Source of the DNA: Ignavibacteriota bacterium | Lineage (GTDB): Bacteria; Bacteroidota; Ignavibacteria; Kapaibacteriales; UBA2268 | Length of the DNA: 36,218 bases | Direction: 5' to 3' | NCBI GenBank assembly: GCA_016219595.1 | Contig: JACRLY010000040.1 | Span: 1-36,218 of the forward strand | In this document: piece by piece, positions 25,517 through 32,660 of the stretch | Layout: each line of letters opens with the position of its first letter | Position numbering within the stretch: position 1 is the first letter of the stretch | Program-made: the position numbers and the translations under genes | The notes under the pieces: model-generated | The model's input: only the letters and a program-made list of their open reading frames with translations | What the model was told of the DNA's origin: nothing | Databases searched by the model: none

Positions 25517-26676
25517 GTAATAGCTACAGATGAGATTATATAATTTGATACTTTATTATCAAGTTTAACAAGATTGAATAATGCTTTCCTGAATGGATTA
25601 TACAGGAAAGCTATACCAAGCATTGCTGCTGCCGACATCTGGAATCCCATTGAATAAATCATTGCCGGATCGAAAATTATTACAAGAATTATCGAGAGTG
25701 AAATGATATTAATTGCACTCACTCTTCTTTGAGTAGTATTTATCAATAACGCAATTAATGCCATAATTCCGGCTCTGATTGCTGGTGGCTGCATGCCGGT
25801 CATAATTACAAATGCAGTTACAAGAACAGTGAAAATAACCAGTTTCAGCCATTTTAACCTGACGAAGCCAAGAAGAATAAACAGTACGGCGGCAATAACT
25901 CCAACGTGCAGACCACTGACAGATAGAACATGTGTTGTACCAGTTAATGAAAATTCTCTCCTTAGTGATTGTGGAACTCTTGTCTGGTCACCTGTCAAAA
26001 GTGCAAGGATTACTCCGAAATTCTGTTTACTGAAAAGTATATCTATTTTCTTTTCGATTTCCGAAACAACAAGTTCCCGATAATAATTAATATCCTTATT
26101 CTTTCTAATAATAGAAACCTTTTTAGCTGTTGCATCTGCAATCCATTGAACATCTATTGATGCTGCATATTGTGCTTCATTGATTTCTGTAGGCAAAACT
26201 GCTTTGTGAGGCAATCTGATTTTCACTGGACAAGCAATATCGGTTCCTGCAATTAAACTCAATGGATATTTATTCAATCCTTTAATATTCAGAATTAAAC
26301 TTGTATTATTGATTTCAGGCAGTGCTTTGTGGTCAACTTTTCCTTCAACAATACAGCGATATGAATATGGAGTTTTATTCAAGGTTTTCACTATTCTCCC
26401 TTGAATCAATGCAGAAGAAGTAGGAATAATTTTGTTAGGTACTTTAAAAGACAGTTGAATTAATTGTGATGATATATAAATTCCAATTGTCAAACCAAGA
26501 ATCAAATAAGCCGGAAATTTTCTTTTTAATAGTAATAAAATAATTGAAAAAACAACAGCTAATGCTATTATATATAATAATATTACATTATTTATATCGG
26601 AAATAGTTCCTATAATGATACCTAATATTATTATAATTAATAGCTTAAGTGCAGGATTATTTGATAATAATTTCAC
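25501..26676 (-). pseudogene. comEC: ComEC, N-terminal fragment
   Basis: Inner membrane channel for uptake of single-stranded DNA in natural transformation. The fragment has two or three N-terminal helices, the OB-like DUF4131 region (IQGRIVKTLNKTPYSYRCIVEGK), and most of the Competence domain, including the hallmark LTGDQTRVPQSLRREFSLTGTTHVLSVSGLHVGV and GMQPPAIRAGIMALIALL. It ends abruptly: SSVAITCFIV and then TAG, where relatives continue with the next helix. The downstream ORF overlaps by 16 bases in another frame and holds the rest. A deletion of roughly 100 bases that also shifted the frame explains this best. An assembly gap could look the same. Confidence 0.85.
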
Positions 26677-26825
26677 AAAATATTCTAAGATTTAAAATTC
26701 AAAACAAAATAAGTCTTAATTTTTCAAATATATTAAATTTTGTTGAAATTGAGTTATTTAACTTGACTTTGTATTGAAAAAAAATTAAATTTGATTTATA
26801 ATTTATATTATTCATTGGAGTAACG

Positions 26826-27026
26826 ATGAGAGATATTATTGTAATGTCAATAGCTACTTGTGCGTTCATCCTCATTTCATTTTTATTAACTCAATACGTT
26901 TTAGATATTAATAATGGCTCATTTAAAGAAAATTTAATAACAAGTATTATATCAGGAATAATTTGGTTTTTTTGGATGCTTTACTGGATGGAAAAAAGAA
27001 AATTGAAATTAAAGAAAATAAATTAA
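26826..27026 (+). CDS. 66-residue two-helix membrane protein, copy 1
   Basis: Not a family I recognise. Two hydrophobic helices (about residues 4-26 and 39-57) are joined by a short loop with NNGSFKENL; the C-terminus is Lys-rich (EKRKLKLKKIN). A clear GGAG stands about 7 bases before the ATG, stronger than most ribosome sites in the window. The next gene codes for a protein of the same length that aligns without gaps: about 16 identical positions, including Y24, N30, F33, E35, L37, S40, G44 and the KK.N end. So the pair is a tandem duplication. No function can be given. Confidence 0.7.
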   Translation: MRDIIVMSIATCAFILISFLLTQYVLDINNGSFKENLITSIISGIIWFFWMLYWMEKRKLKLKKIN

Positions 27027-27058
27027 AATTTAATTAATTAAGTCCAAATAAAAGTATT

Positions 27059-27259
27059 ATGAAAGATTTCCTTATAACGATATTTGCAGCCATTTGTGGT
27101 ACTATTGCTTACTTTTTAACCGGACATTATTTAGTAAATTTGGATAATGCTACTTTTAGAGAAGATTTGAAAGATAGTCTGATTTTTGGTGGTATGGCAT
27201 TTGGAATTTTATTTGTATTAAGAAAGGTTAGTAAAAAAATTATAAAGAAATTAAATTGA
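27059..27259 (+). CDS. 66-residue two-helix membrane protein, copy 2
   Basis: Paralogue of the gene 32 bases upstream: same length, same two-helix hairpin, loop LDNATFREDLKDS, and basic tail SKKIIKKLN. The loop pattern N-(G/A)-(S/T)-F-(K/R)-E-(N/D)-L is shared by both. No enzymatic motif. Small hairpins like this can act as modulators of larger membrane proteins or as toxins, but nothing here decides it. Confidence 0.7.
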   Translation: MKDFLITIFAAICGTIAYFLTGHYLVNLDNATFREDLKDSLIFGGMAFGILFVLRKVSKKIIKKLN

Positions 27260-27285
27260 TTTTATTAGCTTTCAAAACTGAAATA

Positions 27286-27336
27286 ATGGATTCAATTTTT
27301 GAAATTATCTCAAAATTTATATTGGGTTATTTATGA
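27286..27336 (+). CDS. Possible 16-residue leader peptide before the GRAM-like gene
   Basis: ATG at 27286 opens a frame of 16 codons (MDSIFEIISKFILGYL) whose TGA overlaps the next ATG as ATGA, the pattern of translational coupling. It is hydrophobic and may be a real mini-gene or simply chance in AT-rich DNA. Confidence 0.25.
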   Translation: MDSIFEIISKFILGYL

Positions 27337-27818
27337 ACGGACTTTATTTTAATATTATACTTTTTGTTTCATTATTCACCTTTATTACATACTTTTTGGA
27401 TTTATTTTTATTCTCTCAAAATCATGCTTCAATATCAATATTAGACTATTTTCTCAGAGCATTATTAGTGGGTTTTATCTTTTTTTTATTAATGACAAAA
27501 CTTGCATTTTTATTCAAATACCCTAGATTTAGAGAAAAAGAACCATTAATTAAAGAACAAGGAGCTCACCATATAACAAAATATAGCTATATACCCGGTA
27601 AACTATTTTTAACTCCTACAAGACTCATCTTTAAATCTCAAAAAGGTAATCCAAAACAAAATATATCAATTCCATTGGAATCTTCTAATTCTTTCAGTAT
27701 ATACAAAATGTTTGGATTTATTACTATGGGGTTAATAGTAAAATGTGAGAATACTTCAGAGGTATTTATTGTCAATGGTCCAAAAAGATGGATTCAGGCT
27801 TTACAAACATTTAAATAA
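27333..27818 (+). CDS. Membrane hairpin protein with C-terminal GRAM/PH-like domain
   Basis: 161 residues. The N-terminal 65 residues form two membrane helices with a loop (NHASISILDYFLRALLVG) laid out like that of the two 66-residue proteins upstream. From about residue 75 a small beta-rich domain follows: YIPGKLFLTPTRLIFKSQ, then ISIPLESSNSFSIYKMFGF, FIVNGPKRWIQALQ. This is the GRAM/bacterial PH pattern, with a strand reading G.L.LT..RLIF and a terminal helix. Such domains bind lipids or partner proteins at membranes. The three genes point the same way and are closely spaced, so one unit is likely. Function unknown. Confidence 0.7.
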   Translation: MNGLYFNIILFVSLFTFITYFLDLFLFSQNHASISILDYFLRALLVGFIFFLLMTKLAFLFKYPRFREKEPLIKEQGAHHITKYSYIPGKLFLTPTRLIFKSQKGNPKQNISIPLESSNSFSIYKMFGFITMGLIVKCENTSEVFIVNGPKRWIQALQTFK

Positions 27819-27849
27819 CATTAATTCAAGGAGAAGATTAATAATTAAT

Positions 27850-28122
27850 TTACTTTTTGGGGAAATATTTATAAATATCTTTTCTGTGTAAAAATCTGGA
27901 GAAAATAATTTTTGATTCTTTTAGTTCAATCCCAATTCTATAATTGCCTAATCGTAATCTATAAAAATTATCATATCCTTTTAATTTTTTTATTGCCGTA
28001 ATTTTGTAAAATTCATTAGAAGTTTTAATAGTTGTAATAATTTTTTCAAGTTTAGATAGTACACTTTTATCATCAATATTATCTAAATCAGAATAAAATG
28101 AATTATCATAATGAATATTCAT
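27850..28122 (-). CDS. RelE/YafQ-type toxin of a type II toxin-antitoxin pair
   Basis: 90 residues of the RelE/ParE fold. RelE toxins usually cut mRNA in the ribosome. Typical blocks are DNIDDKSVLSKLEKIITTIK, IKKLKGYDNFYRLRLGNYRIGIEL and the C-terminal IIFSRFLHRKDIYKYFPK, with the Arg, His and Lys/Arg positions that matter for RelE action. The start overlaps the antitoxin stop by one base (TAATG), the usual coupled arrangement. The gene is convergent with the GRAM-like gene. Confidence 0.85.
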   Translation of the reverse strand: MNIHYDNSFYSDLDNIDDKSVLSKLEKIITTIKTSNEFYKITAIKKLKGYDNFYRLRLGNYRIGIELKESKIIFSRFLHRKDIYKYFPKK

Positions 28123-28343
28123 TAGCTTTTTAATTTTCTATTGATTTTCTCAAGAACATCAGATTCTTTGACATAGGTACCTGTTCTACCTTCCTTAATA
28201 GCGTTAGCCAAACATAAATCTTCAATCTCTTCTATTACTTCTTTTTTTATTTGATTTCGTTTGGTATCAATAACCTGATTGATTTTATTCTCAATAAAAT
28301 CTAACATTGTAGGTTTAATCTCGTATTTAACTGTTGAGTTCAT
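28122..28343 (-). CDS. Antitoxin of the RelE-type pair
   Basis: 73 residues, hydrophilic and helical, located directly upstream of the RelE-type toxin and overlapping it by one base. The sequence IKPTMLDFIENKINQVIDTK... and EDLCLANAIKEGRTGTYVKE looks like the small helical antitoxins that partner RelE. No clear ribbon-helix-helix or AbrB signature; the call rests on position and size. Divergent from glmS with 163 bases between the starts, which should hold both promoters. Confidence 0.75.
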   Translation of the reverse strand: MNSTVKYEIKPTMLDFIENKINQVIDTKRNQIKKEVIEEIEDLCLANAIKEGRTGTYVKESDVLEKINRKLKS

Positions 28344-28506
28344 ATTTTTAAAATGAATTAAAAATTAATAAATGTAATAATAAATAAAAATTATATTTTT
28401 ACAAAATTATAAAAATTGACGTTAATATGATGATTTTATTCATTTTGTACTTAATTTTACATTACTTCGTTTACAGTTATATTTAAATTACAATCGAGAG
28501 AAAACT

Positions 28507-30339
28507 ATGTGCGGAATTGTCGGTTATATTGGCAATCAAAAAGTGTCAAACATCTTAATCAATGGATTGAAAAGAATGGAATACCGTGGCTATGACTCAG
28601 CCGGGTTAAGTTTACTTCAGAATGGAAAAATTGAAACTATAAAAAAATCAGGTAAAGTTTCTCAATTAGAATTACTCATAGACCACAATTTATATAATAC
28701 TACAATTGGAATAGCGCATACGCGTTGGGCTACTCATGGTGTACCTAATGATATCAATGCACATCCTCATCACAGTTCAGACGACAGAATTTCTATTGTT
28801 CATAACGGAATCATTGAAAATTATGCTGCAATCAAAAAGAATTTGATGGAAAAAGGATACACTTTCCGTTCAGATACTGATTCAGAAGTAATTGCTGTAA
28901 TGATTCAAGCTGTATATGAAAAAGTTAAGTGTCTTGAGGAAGCAGTACGAATTACTTTAAATGAAGTAGATGGTACATTTGGACTCGTTGTACTATCTAT
29001 AAATGAACCTGATAAAATTATTGCTGCAAGGCGTGGAAGTCCATTAGTGCTTGGAATCGGTGAAAATGAATATATCGTAGCCTCGGATGCTGCTGCAATT
29101 ATTCAACATACCCGACAGGTTGTTTATCTTAATGATAATGAGATGGCAATTATTAAGAAGGAAGGTTTTGAAACAAAGACGATAATGAATGAAGTAACTA
29201 CGAAACATATCCATGAAATCGAATTTGATTTGGAGCAAATCGAAAAAGCCGGGTATGAGCATTTCATGCTCAAGGAAATTTTTGAACAGCCTGAAACATT
29301 CAGAGATGCTTTCAGAGGCAGACTACTTGCAGACAAAGGTAATGTGAAATTAGGTGGTCTGACCCAGGTTCAGGAAAAATTGAGAAATGCAAAGAGAATT
29401 ATTATAACTGCATGCGGAACTTCATGGCATTCAGCTTTAGTCGGTGAATATATTATCGAAAACCTTGCGCAAATACCCGTTGAGGTAGAATATGCATCAG
29501 AATTTCGCTATCGTAACACTCCCCTTTATCCTGACGATATAGTTATAGCAATATCTCAGAGTGGAGAAACCGCTGATACTTTGGCGGCAGTATATGAAGC
29601 TAAACAGAAAGGTGCAACCCCGATTGGTATTGTTAACGTTGTCGGTAGTTCGATTGCACGTGAAACTGAAGCCGGCATCTATATACATGCAGGTCCTGAA
29701 ATAGGTGTTGCTTCCACTAAAGCATTTACTTCACAAATTGCAGTTCTTACCCTATTAGCATTGTATCTTGGAAGAATGAGAAATTTATCTCAAAGTGACG
29801 GAAAAAGAATCGCAGCAGAAATACTCGAAATACCGGATAAAATCAAACAAATTCTAGACCGTTCTAAAGAAATAAAATCATTGGCTAAAAAACAAGCTAA
29901 ATCAAGAAATTACCTTTATCTCGGAAGAGGATATAACTTTCCTGTGGCACTAGAGGGTGCGTTAAAGATGAAGGAAATTTCTTATATTCACGCCGAAGGA
30001 TATCCTGCGGCTGAAATGAAGCATGGACCAATAGCTCTTATAGATGAAAACATGCCAGTCGTAATTGTTGCCACAAAAGACGAGATTTATGAAAAAGTAA
30101 TTTCTAATATCCAGGAAGTCCGGGCAAGAAAAGGTAAAGTAATTGCAATTGCTACAGAAGGTGATGAGAATATTAAGGATTACGCAAACCACGTTATTTA
30201 TATTCCTGCAACTTTACCTATGCTTATACCTGTCCTTGCAGTTATCCCATTACAATTAATTGCTTATTATACTGCTGTCGAGCTTGGATGTAACGTTGAC
30301 CAGCCTAGGAACCTGGCAAAGAGTGTAACGGTAGAGTAA
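28507..30339 (+). CDS. glmS: Glutamine--fructose-6-phosphate aminotransferase (isomerizing)
   Basis: Makes glucosamine-6-phosphate from fructose-6-phosphate and glutamine, the first step towards UDP-GlcNAc for the cell wall. The N-terminal nucleophile amidotransferase domain begins MCGIVGYIG with Cys2 as nucleophile, and has AHTRWATHG and HNGIIENY. Two SIS sugar-isomerase domains follow (ITACGTSWHSALVGEY and ISQSGETADTLAA; YLGRGYNFPVALEGALKMKE), ending with the family-typical PRNLAKSVTVE. At 610 residues it is full length. The upstream region does not show a glmS ribozyme, which is mostly a Gram-positive feature. Toxin-antitoxin genes lie on both sides. Confidence 0.97.
   Translation: MCGIVGYIGNQKVSNILINGLKRMEYRGYDSAGLSLLQNGKIETIKKSGKVSQLELLIDHNLYNTTIGIAHTRWATHGVPNDINAHPHHSSDDRISIVHNGIIENYAAIKKNLMEKGYTFRSDTDSEVIAVMIQAVYEKVKCLEEAVRITLNEVDGTFGLVVLSINEPDKIIAARRGSPLVLGIGENEYIVASDAAAIIQHTRQVVYLNDNEMAIIKKEGFETKTIMNEVTTKHIHEIEFDLEQIEKAGYEHFMLKEIFEQPETFRDAFRGRLLADKGNVKLGGLTQVQEKLRNAKRIIITACGTSWHSALVGEYIIENLAQIPVEVEYASEFRYRNTPLYPDDIVIAISQSGETADTLAAVYEAKQKGATPIGIVNVVGSSIARETEAGIYIHAGPEIGVASTKAFTSQIAVLTLLALYLGRMRNLSQSDGKRIAAEILEIPDKIKQILDRSKEIKSLAKKQAKSRNYLYLGRGYNFPVALEGALKMKEISYIHAEGYPAAEMKHGPIALIDENMPVVIVATKDEIYEKVISNIQEVRARKGKVIAIATEGDENIKDYANHVIYIPATLPMLIPVLAVIPLQLIAYYTAVELGCNVDQPRNLAKSVTVE
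30300..30339 (+). other. attTn7-like sequence at the 3' end of glmS
   Basis: The last codons (CCTAGGAACCTGGCAAAGAG...GTAACGGTAGAGTAA, for PRNLAKSVTVE) closely match the glmS segment that TnsD of Tn7 binds in E. coli; insertions occur just downstream. No Tn7 ends or tns genes are visible, but the next genes are toxin-antitoxin loci. Confidence 0.5.
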
Positions 30340-30404
30340 TTGTTATAATAACTAATTTATATCATATCGTCAATTTAATTAGTAATAAAAAAAGTGAGAG
30401 ATAT

Positions 30405-30608
30405 ATGACATTATTAAAAGAAATATCTATTGATACAATAAGAAAGATGCCTGACAATAGTTCAGTCGATGATATTATGTACGAACTAAATTTTATATCT
30501 AAAGTCCTTGAAGGAAATGACGATGCAGTATCAGGTAGATATATAACAAAAAATGAATTATTAGAAAAGGTAGCTTTGTGGGGAAAGTCGTCTGGACAAA
30601 TAAGTTAA
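30405..30608 (+). CDS. Antitoxin-like protein with lost ParE partner
   Basis: 67 residues of a widespread antitoxin-type family: MTLLKEISIDTIRKMPDNSS, VDDIMYELNFISKVLEGND, then SGRYITKNELLEKVALW, equivalent to the usual GKxISHEELKxxxxKW tail. Such proteins normally sit directly before a ParE/RelE toxin that starts inside the antitoxin's 3' end. Here the toxin is only a 16-codon stub, so the antitoxin appears orphaned. It follows glmS by 65 bases on the same strand. No DNA-binding motif could be defined. Confidence 0.7.
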   Translation: MTLLKEISIDTIRKMPDNSSVDDIMYELNFISKVLEGNDDAVSGRYITKNELLEKVALWGKSSGQIS

Positions 30609-30628
30609 TTGATTTATATAATTTATAA
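30578..30628 (+). pseudogene. ParE/RelE toxin remnant (16 codons)
   Basis: GTG at 30578, overlapping the antitoxin's end, opens VGKVVWTNKLIDLYNL and then TAA. This is the start of a typical ParE toxin (KVxWTxxAIxDLxxIY...). After the stop no toxin-like sequence continues, and the MazF-like gene's end comes 29 bases later. The bulk of the toxin is missing, presumably deleted. Confidence 0.55.
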
Positions 30629-30656
30629 ATAACTAAATTTTGTAAAAGTAGAAATA

Positions 30657-30989
30657 TTAGTGTAATAAACTATAAATCGAAGTGAATTTTAATCTAATAT
30701 TTTCAATATCTCTTTTTGATAAAGAACCCAATTTCTTATCAATTATATTCTTTCCTAAAGTTGCAATTTTGTGCAATCTGACAGTTGAAACAGCAATTAA
30801 TCCTGCACTCCTCCAATCATTAAGTTGGAAATCATATTGTGTATCATAATGTTTAGTAGTAATCCTTGAAATAACTAAATCGTCATCACCTGAATCTAAA
30901 AGGACTAATGCTGGTCTTTTCTTTATCGTCTTAAGTTCTGAGAAAGGATATTCGAGTAAAACTATATCACTAAATTTATAATTTGTCAT
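30657..30989 (-). CDS. MazF/PemK-like endoribonuclease toxin
   Basis: Type II toxin with the PemK/MazF fold, which cleaves mRNA. The start MTNYKFSDIVLLEYPFSELK (30989) is chosen because the N-terminal strand of MazF begins there; the track's 24 extra codons run back through the antitoxin. Motifs: IVLLEYPFS near the start, TIKKRPALVLLD (the conserved basic RP.LV motif), LVISRITTKH, and LIAVSTVRLHKIATLGKNII with the second conserved segment. About 110 residues, normal size. It overlaps the antitoxin by 14 bases. Confidence 0.85.
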   Translation of the reverse strand: MTNYKFSDIVLLEYPFSELKTIKKRPALVLLDSGDDDLVISRITTKHYDTQYDFQLNDWRSAGLIAVSTVRLHKIATLGKNIIDKKLGSLSKRDIENIRLKFTSIYSLLH

Positions 30990-31191
30990 ATATGCTATCC
31001 TCTGCATCATATCCTTCAATAAATTCACGGACAGCCATATCCTTCCACTCTTTCTCTTCAATCTTATAATTATCTGGAATAGAAAAGGTTGCCTTTAAGA
31101 TTGTATTTTGAGGTAAAATATCAATAAACTCCTTAGGAATTTCTAACATTCCATTGTTTAAAACTTTAATAGGAACTTCATAAGTTTTCAT
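30976..31191 (-). CDS. MazE-position antitoxin
   Basis: 71 residues directly before the MazF-like toxin. The N-terminal half MKTYEVPIKVLNNGMLEIPKEF looks like an AbrB/SpoVT swapped-hairpin DNA-binding segment (.V.V..NG.L.IP.....), and the acidic C-terminal half (EEKEWKDMAVREFIEGYDAEDSIYD) is typical of the toxin-wrapping tail. Fair Bacteroidota-style AT-rich leader upstream. Position, size and overlap support the call. Confidence 0.8.
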   Translation of the reverse strand: MKTYEVPIKVLNNGMLEIPKEFIDILPQNTILKATFSIPDNYKIEEKEWKDMAVREFIEGYDAEDSIYDKL

Positions 31192-31300
31192 AATTATTCC
31201 AATAATTTTTTTACAAATTGACTGCTTTATTTGAAATTTATTATATATTGATGTTTTGAAGTAAAGAAATGAAAAATTCAGCCCTATTAATTATAACAAA

Positions 31301-31341
31301 TGGAGCATTTTTTTTTAATTGGTAACTTTTAAAATGCTCCA
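31301..31341. terminator. Inverted repeat, probable end of the sigma-anti-sigma-Spy operon
   Basis: TGGAGCATTTT (31301-31311) and AAAATGCTCCA (31331-31341) are perfect 11-base arms with a T/A-rich loop. It lies about 20 bases downstream of the Spy-like stop on the minus strand. The T-rich tail is short (TTTGTT), so termination is probable but not certain. Confidence 0.5.
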
Positions 31342-31359
31342 CTTGATATTTCCAGTTTT

Positions 31360-31869
31360 TTATTCATCGTCATTCATTCCGGGACCTCTTCCTCCGGGAC
31401 CTCTGCCTTTTCCTTTTGCCATATTCAATAAAATCTTTTGAAGTTCCTTCATAAATTTCGACTCAAAAACCAGGAATTTAGCATATTCCTTAGGTTCTAA
31501 TACGGTTTTGAAAGCACGTAATTTCTCCAGATAAACTTCGTTTAATTTAGATTGACTGTTTATCAGCTTATCAGTGAGATTAGCAATCTCGTCTTTTGAG
31601 GCATCCTTCTTTATAGCTTCGCCTAATTCATCTGCCACTGCGTCTACTGCCATTCTTTGCTCATCAACCTTTTTCTCATAAATAGTATACTTTATCAGAA
31701 ATTTCTCTGAATTTTGCTCATCGAGGTTGAGTATTTCGAGTAATTTCATTTTCTTCATCATGGCTATTCTTTCTTTTGCCTTATTTGCAGGCTGTGCTGC
31801 AACCAAACCTAAAGATAAGGTCAGAACTAATAAGTAAATAATTGACTTTTTAAATATTGAAATTAACAT
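31360..31869 (-). CDS. Spy/CpxP-like periplasmic protein
   Basis: 169 residues. Signal peptide MLISIFKKSIIYLLVLTLSLGLVAAQ. The mature part is highly charged and all-helical (KAKERIAMMKKMKLLEILNL, DEQNSEKFLIKY, LEPKEYAKFLVFE), like the Spy/CpxP/zinc-resistance family of periplasmic chaperones and stress sensors, where LTxxQ motifs occur; here they read LDEQ and LEPKE. The C-terminus ends in an odd GRGPGGRGPG tail. Its start overlaps the anti-sigma gene by 20 bases, so it is the third gene of an ECF sigma operon and likely one of its stress effectors or feedback sensors. Confidence 0.8.
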   Translation of the reverse strand: MLISIFKKSIIYLLVLTLSLGLVAAQPANKAKERIAMMKKMKLLEILNLDEQNSEKFLIKYTIYEKKVDEQRMAVDAVADELGEAIKKDASKDEIANLTDKLINSQSKLNEVYLEKLRAFKTVLEPKEYAKFLVFESKFMKELQKILLNMAKGKGRGPGGRGPGMNDDE

Positions 31870-32569
31870 TTGAAAACTCCTCTAACATATTTTGAAAATC
31901 ATTTTCTTCCATATTATTCATTTCATTTAATAAATTATAATTCTGTTGGTCAGGTATAGAAATTAATGCAGTTTCGACACCTGTCAAACCTGATGACAAA
32001 TGTTGTGTAATAAATTCATCCCAAATATTACTTGAAGTAGATTCATCCATCATGGGTTGTGTTAAATTCTGCCTGTTTTCAACTAACAGATTGCTTGTTA
32101 ATGCGGCTAATTCCTCATTTTGAAGAGTACTGTCAAATAATGAAAGTGCATCATTAGCATCAAGAATTTGAAATTGGTTTGAAATTAAATTGTTTTTTTC
32201 TTTTCCGTTATTTATAGGATTATATACAAAAATGATTAATAAAATCATAGCCAGTCCTAATGAAGGTACTAAGAATCGCATAGTAAAACTAAATCTTCTC
32301 TGCTTAATGTTTTTGGCTTCAAGCCTATTATTTACTTTAATAGAAAGATTCCGGGTTTTTTGGGTTATTTTCTTATCTAACTCCATTGCTTCAACTTTCC
32401 CGAACACATCCTTTACTTGTTTAATCTCTTCCTGCAAATCCGGATATTTTGTGAGATGTAATTCAAACAATATTATATCATCCTGAGTTAATCTTCCGAA
32501 TACATAATCCGGAAGCATTTCCTGCATATCCTTATAATTCAATTCCCTGTTTGGTATTTTATTTTCCAT
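31850..32569 (-). CDS. Transmembrane anti-sigma factor
   Basis: Inner membrane protein expected to bind the ECF sigma factor encoded just upstream. I start at MENKIPNRELNYKDM (32569). The cytoplasmic N-terminus has LPDYVFGRLTQDDIILFELHLTKYPDLQEEI, the helical anti-sigma layout, but without the HxxxCxxC zinc motif seen in many. One membrane helix (FLVPSLGLAMILLIIFVYNP, about residues 100-120) leads to a periplasmic tail of about 115 residues rich in Asn, Gln and Glu. The gene order sigma, anti-sigma, Spy-like supports a signalling unit for envelope stress. Confidence 0.82.
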   Translation of the reverse strand: MENKIPNRELNYKDMQEMLPDYVFGRLTQDDIILFELHLTKYPDLQEEIKQVKDVFGKVEAMELDKKITQKTRNLSIKVNNRLEAKNIKQRRFSFTMRFLVPSLGLAMILLIIFVYNPINNGKEKNNLISNQFQILDANDALSLFDSTLQNEELAALTSNLLVENRQNLTQPMMDESTSSNIWDEFITQHLSSGLTGVETALISIPDQQNYNLLNEMNNMEENDFQNMLEEFSNVNFNI

Positions 32570-32627
32570 ATACTGCCTATTTAAAATTTTCAATTTCTAA
32601 TTATCAATAAATCATTTAACTTTAGTG

Positions 32628-32645
32628 GGCAATTCATGAATTGCC
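32628..32645. repeat. Perfect 18-bp palindrome between sigma and anti-sigma genes
   Basis: GGCAATTCATGAATTGCC is its own reverse complement. It sits in the gap between the sigma factor stop and the anti-sigma start. It could be an mRNA hairpin that tunes the ratio of the two, a dispersed palindromic repeat, or a binding site. Confidence 0.6.
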
Positions 32646-32660
32646 TAATCTTTATAATCA

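Noticed and set aside
28344-28506. glmS ribozyme upstream of glmS
   Set aside because: No double-pseudoknot core could be recognised; the ribozyme is mostly found in Gram-positive bacteria.
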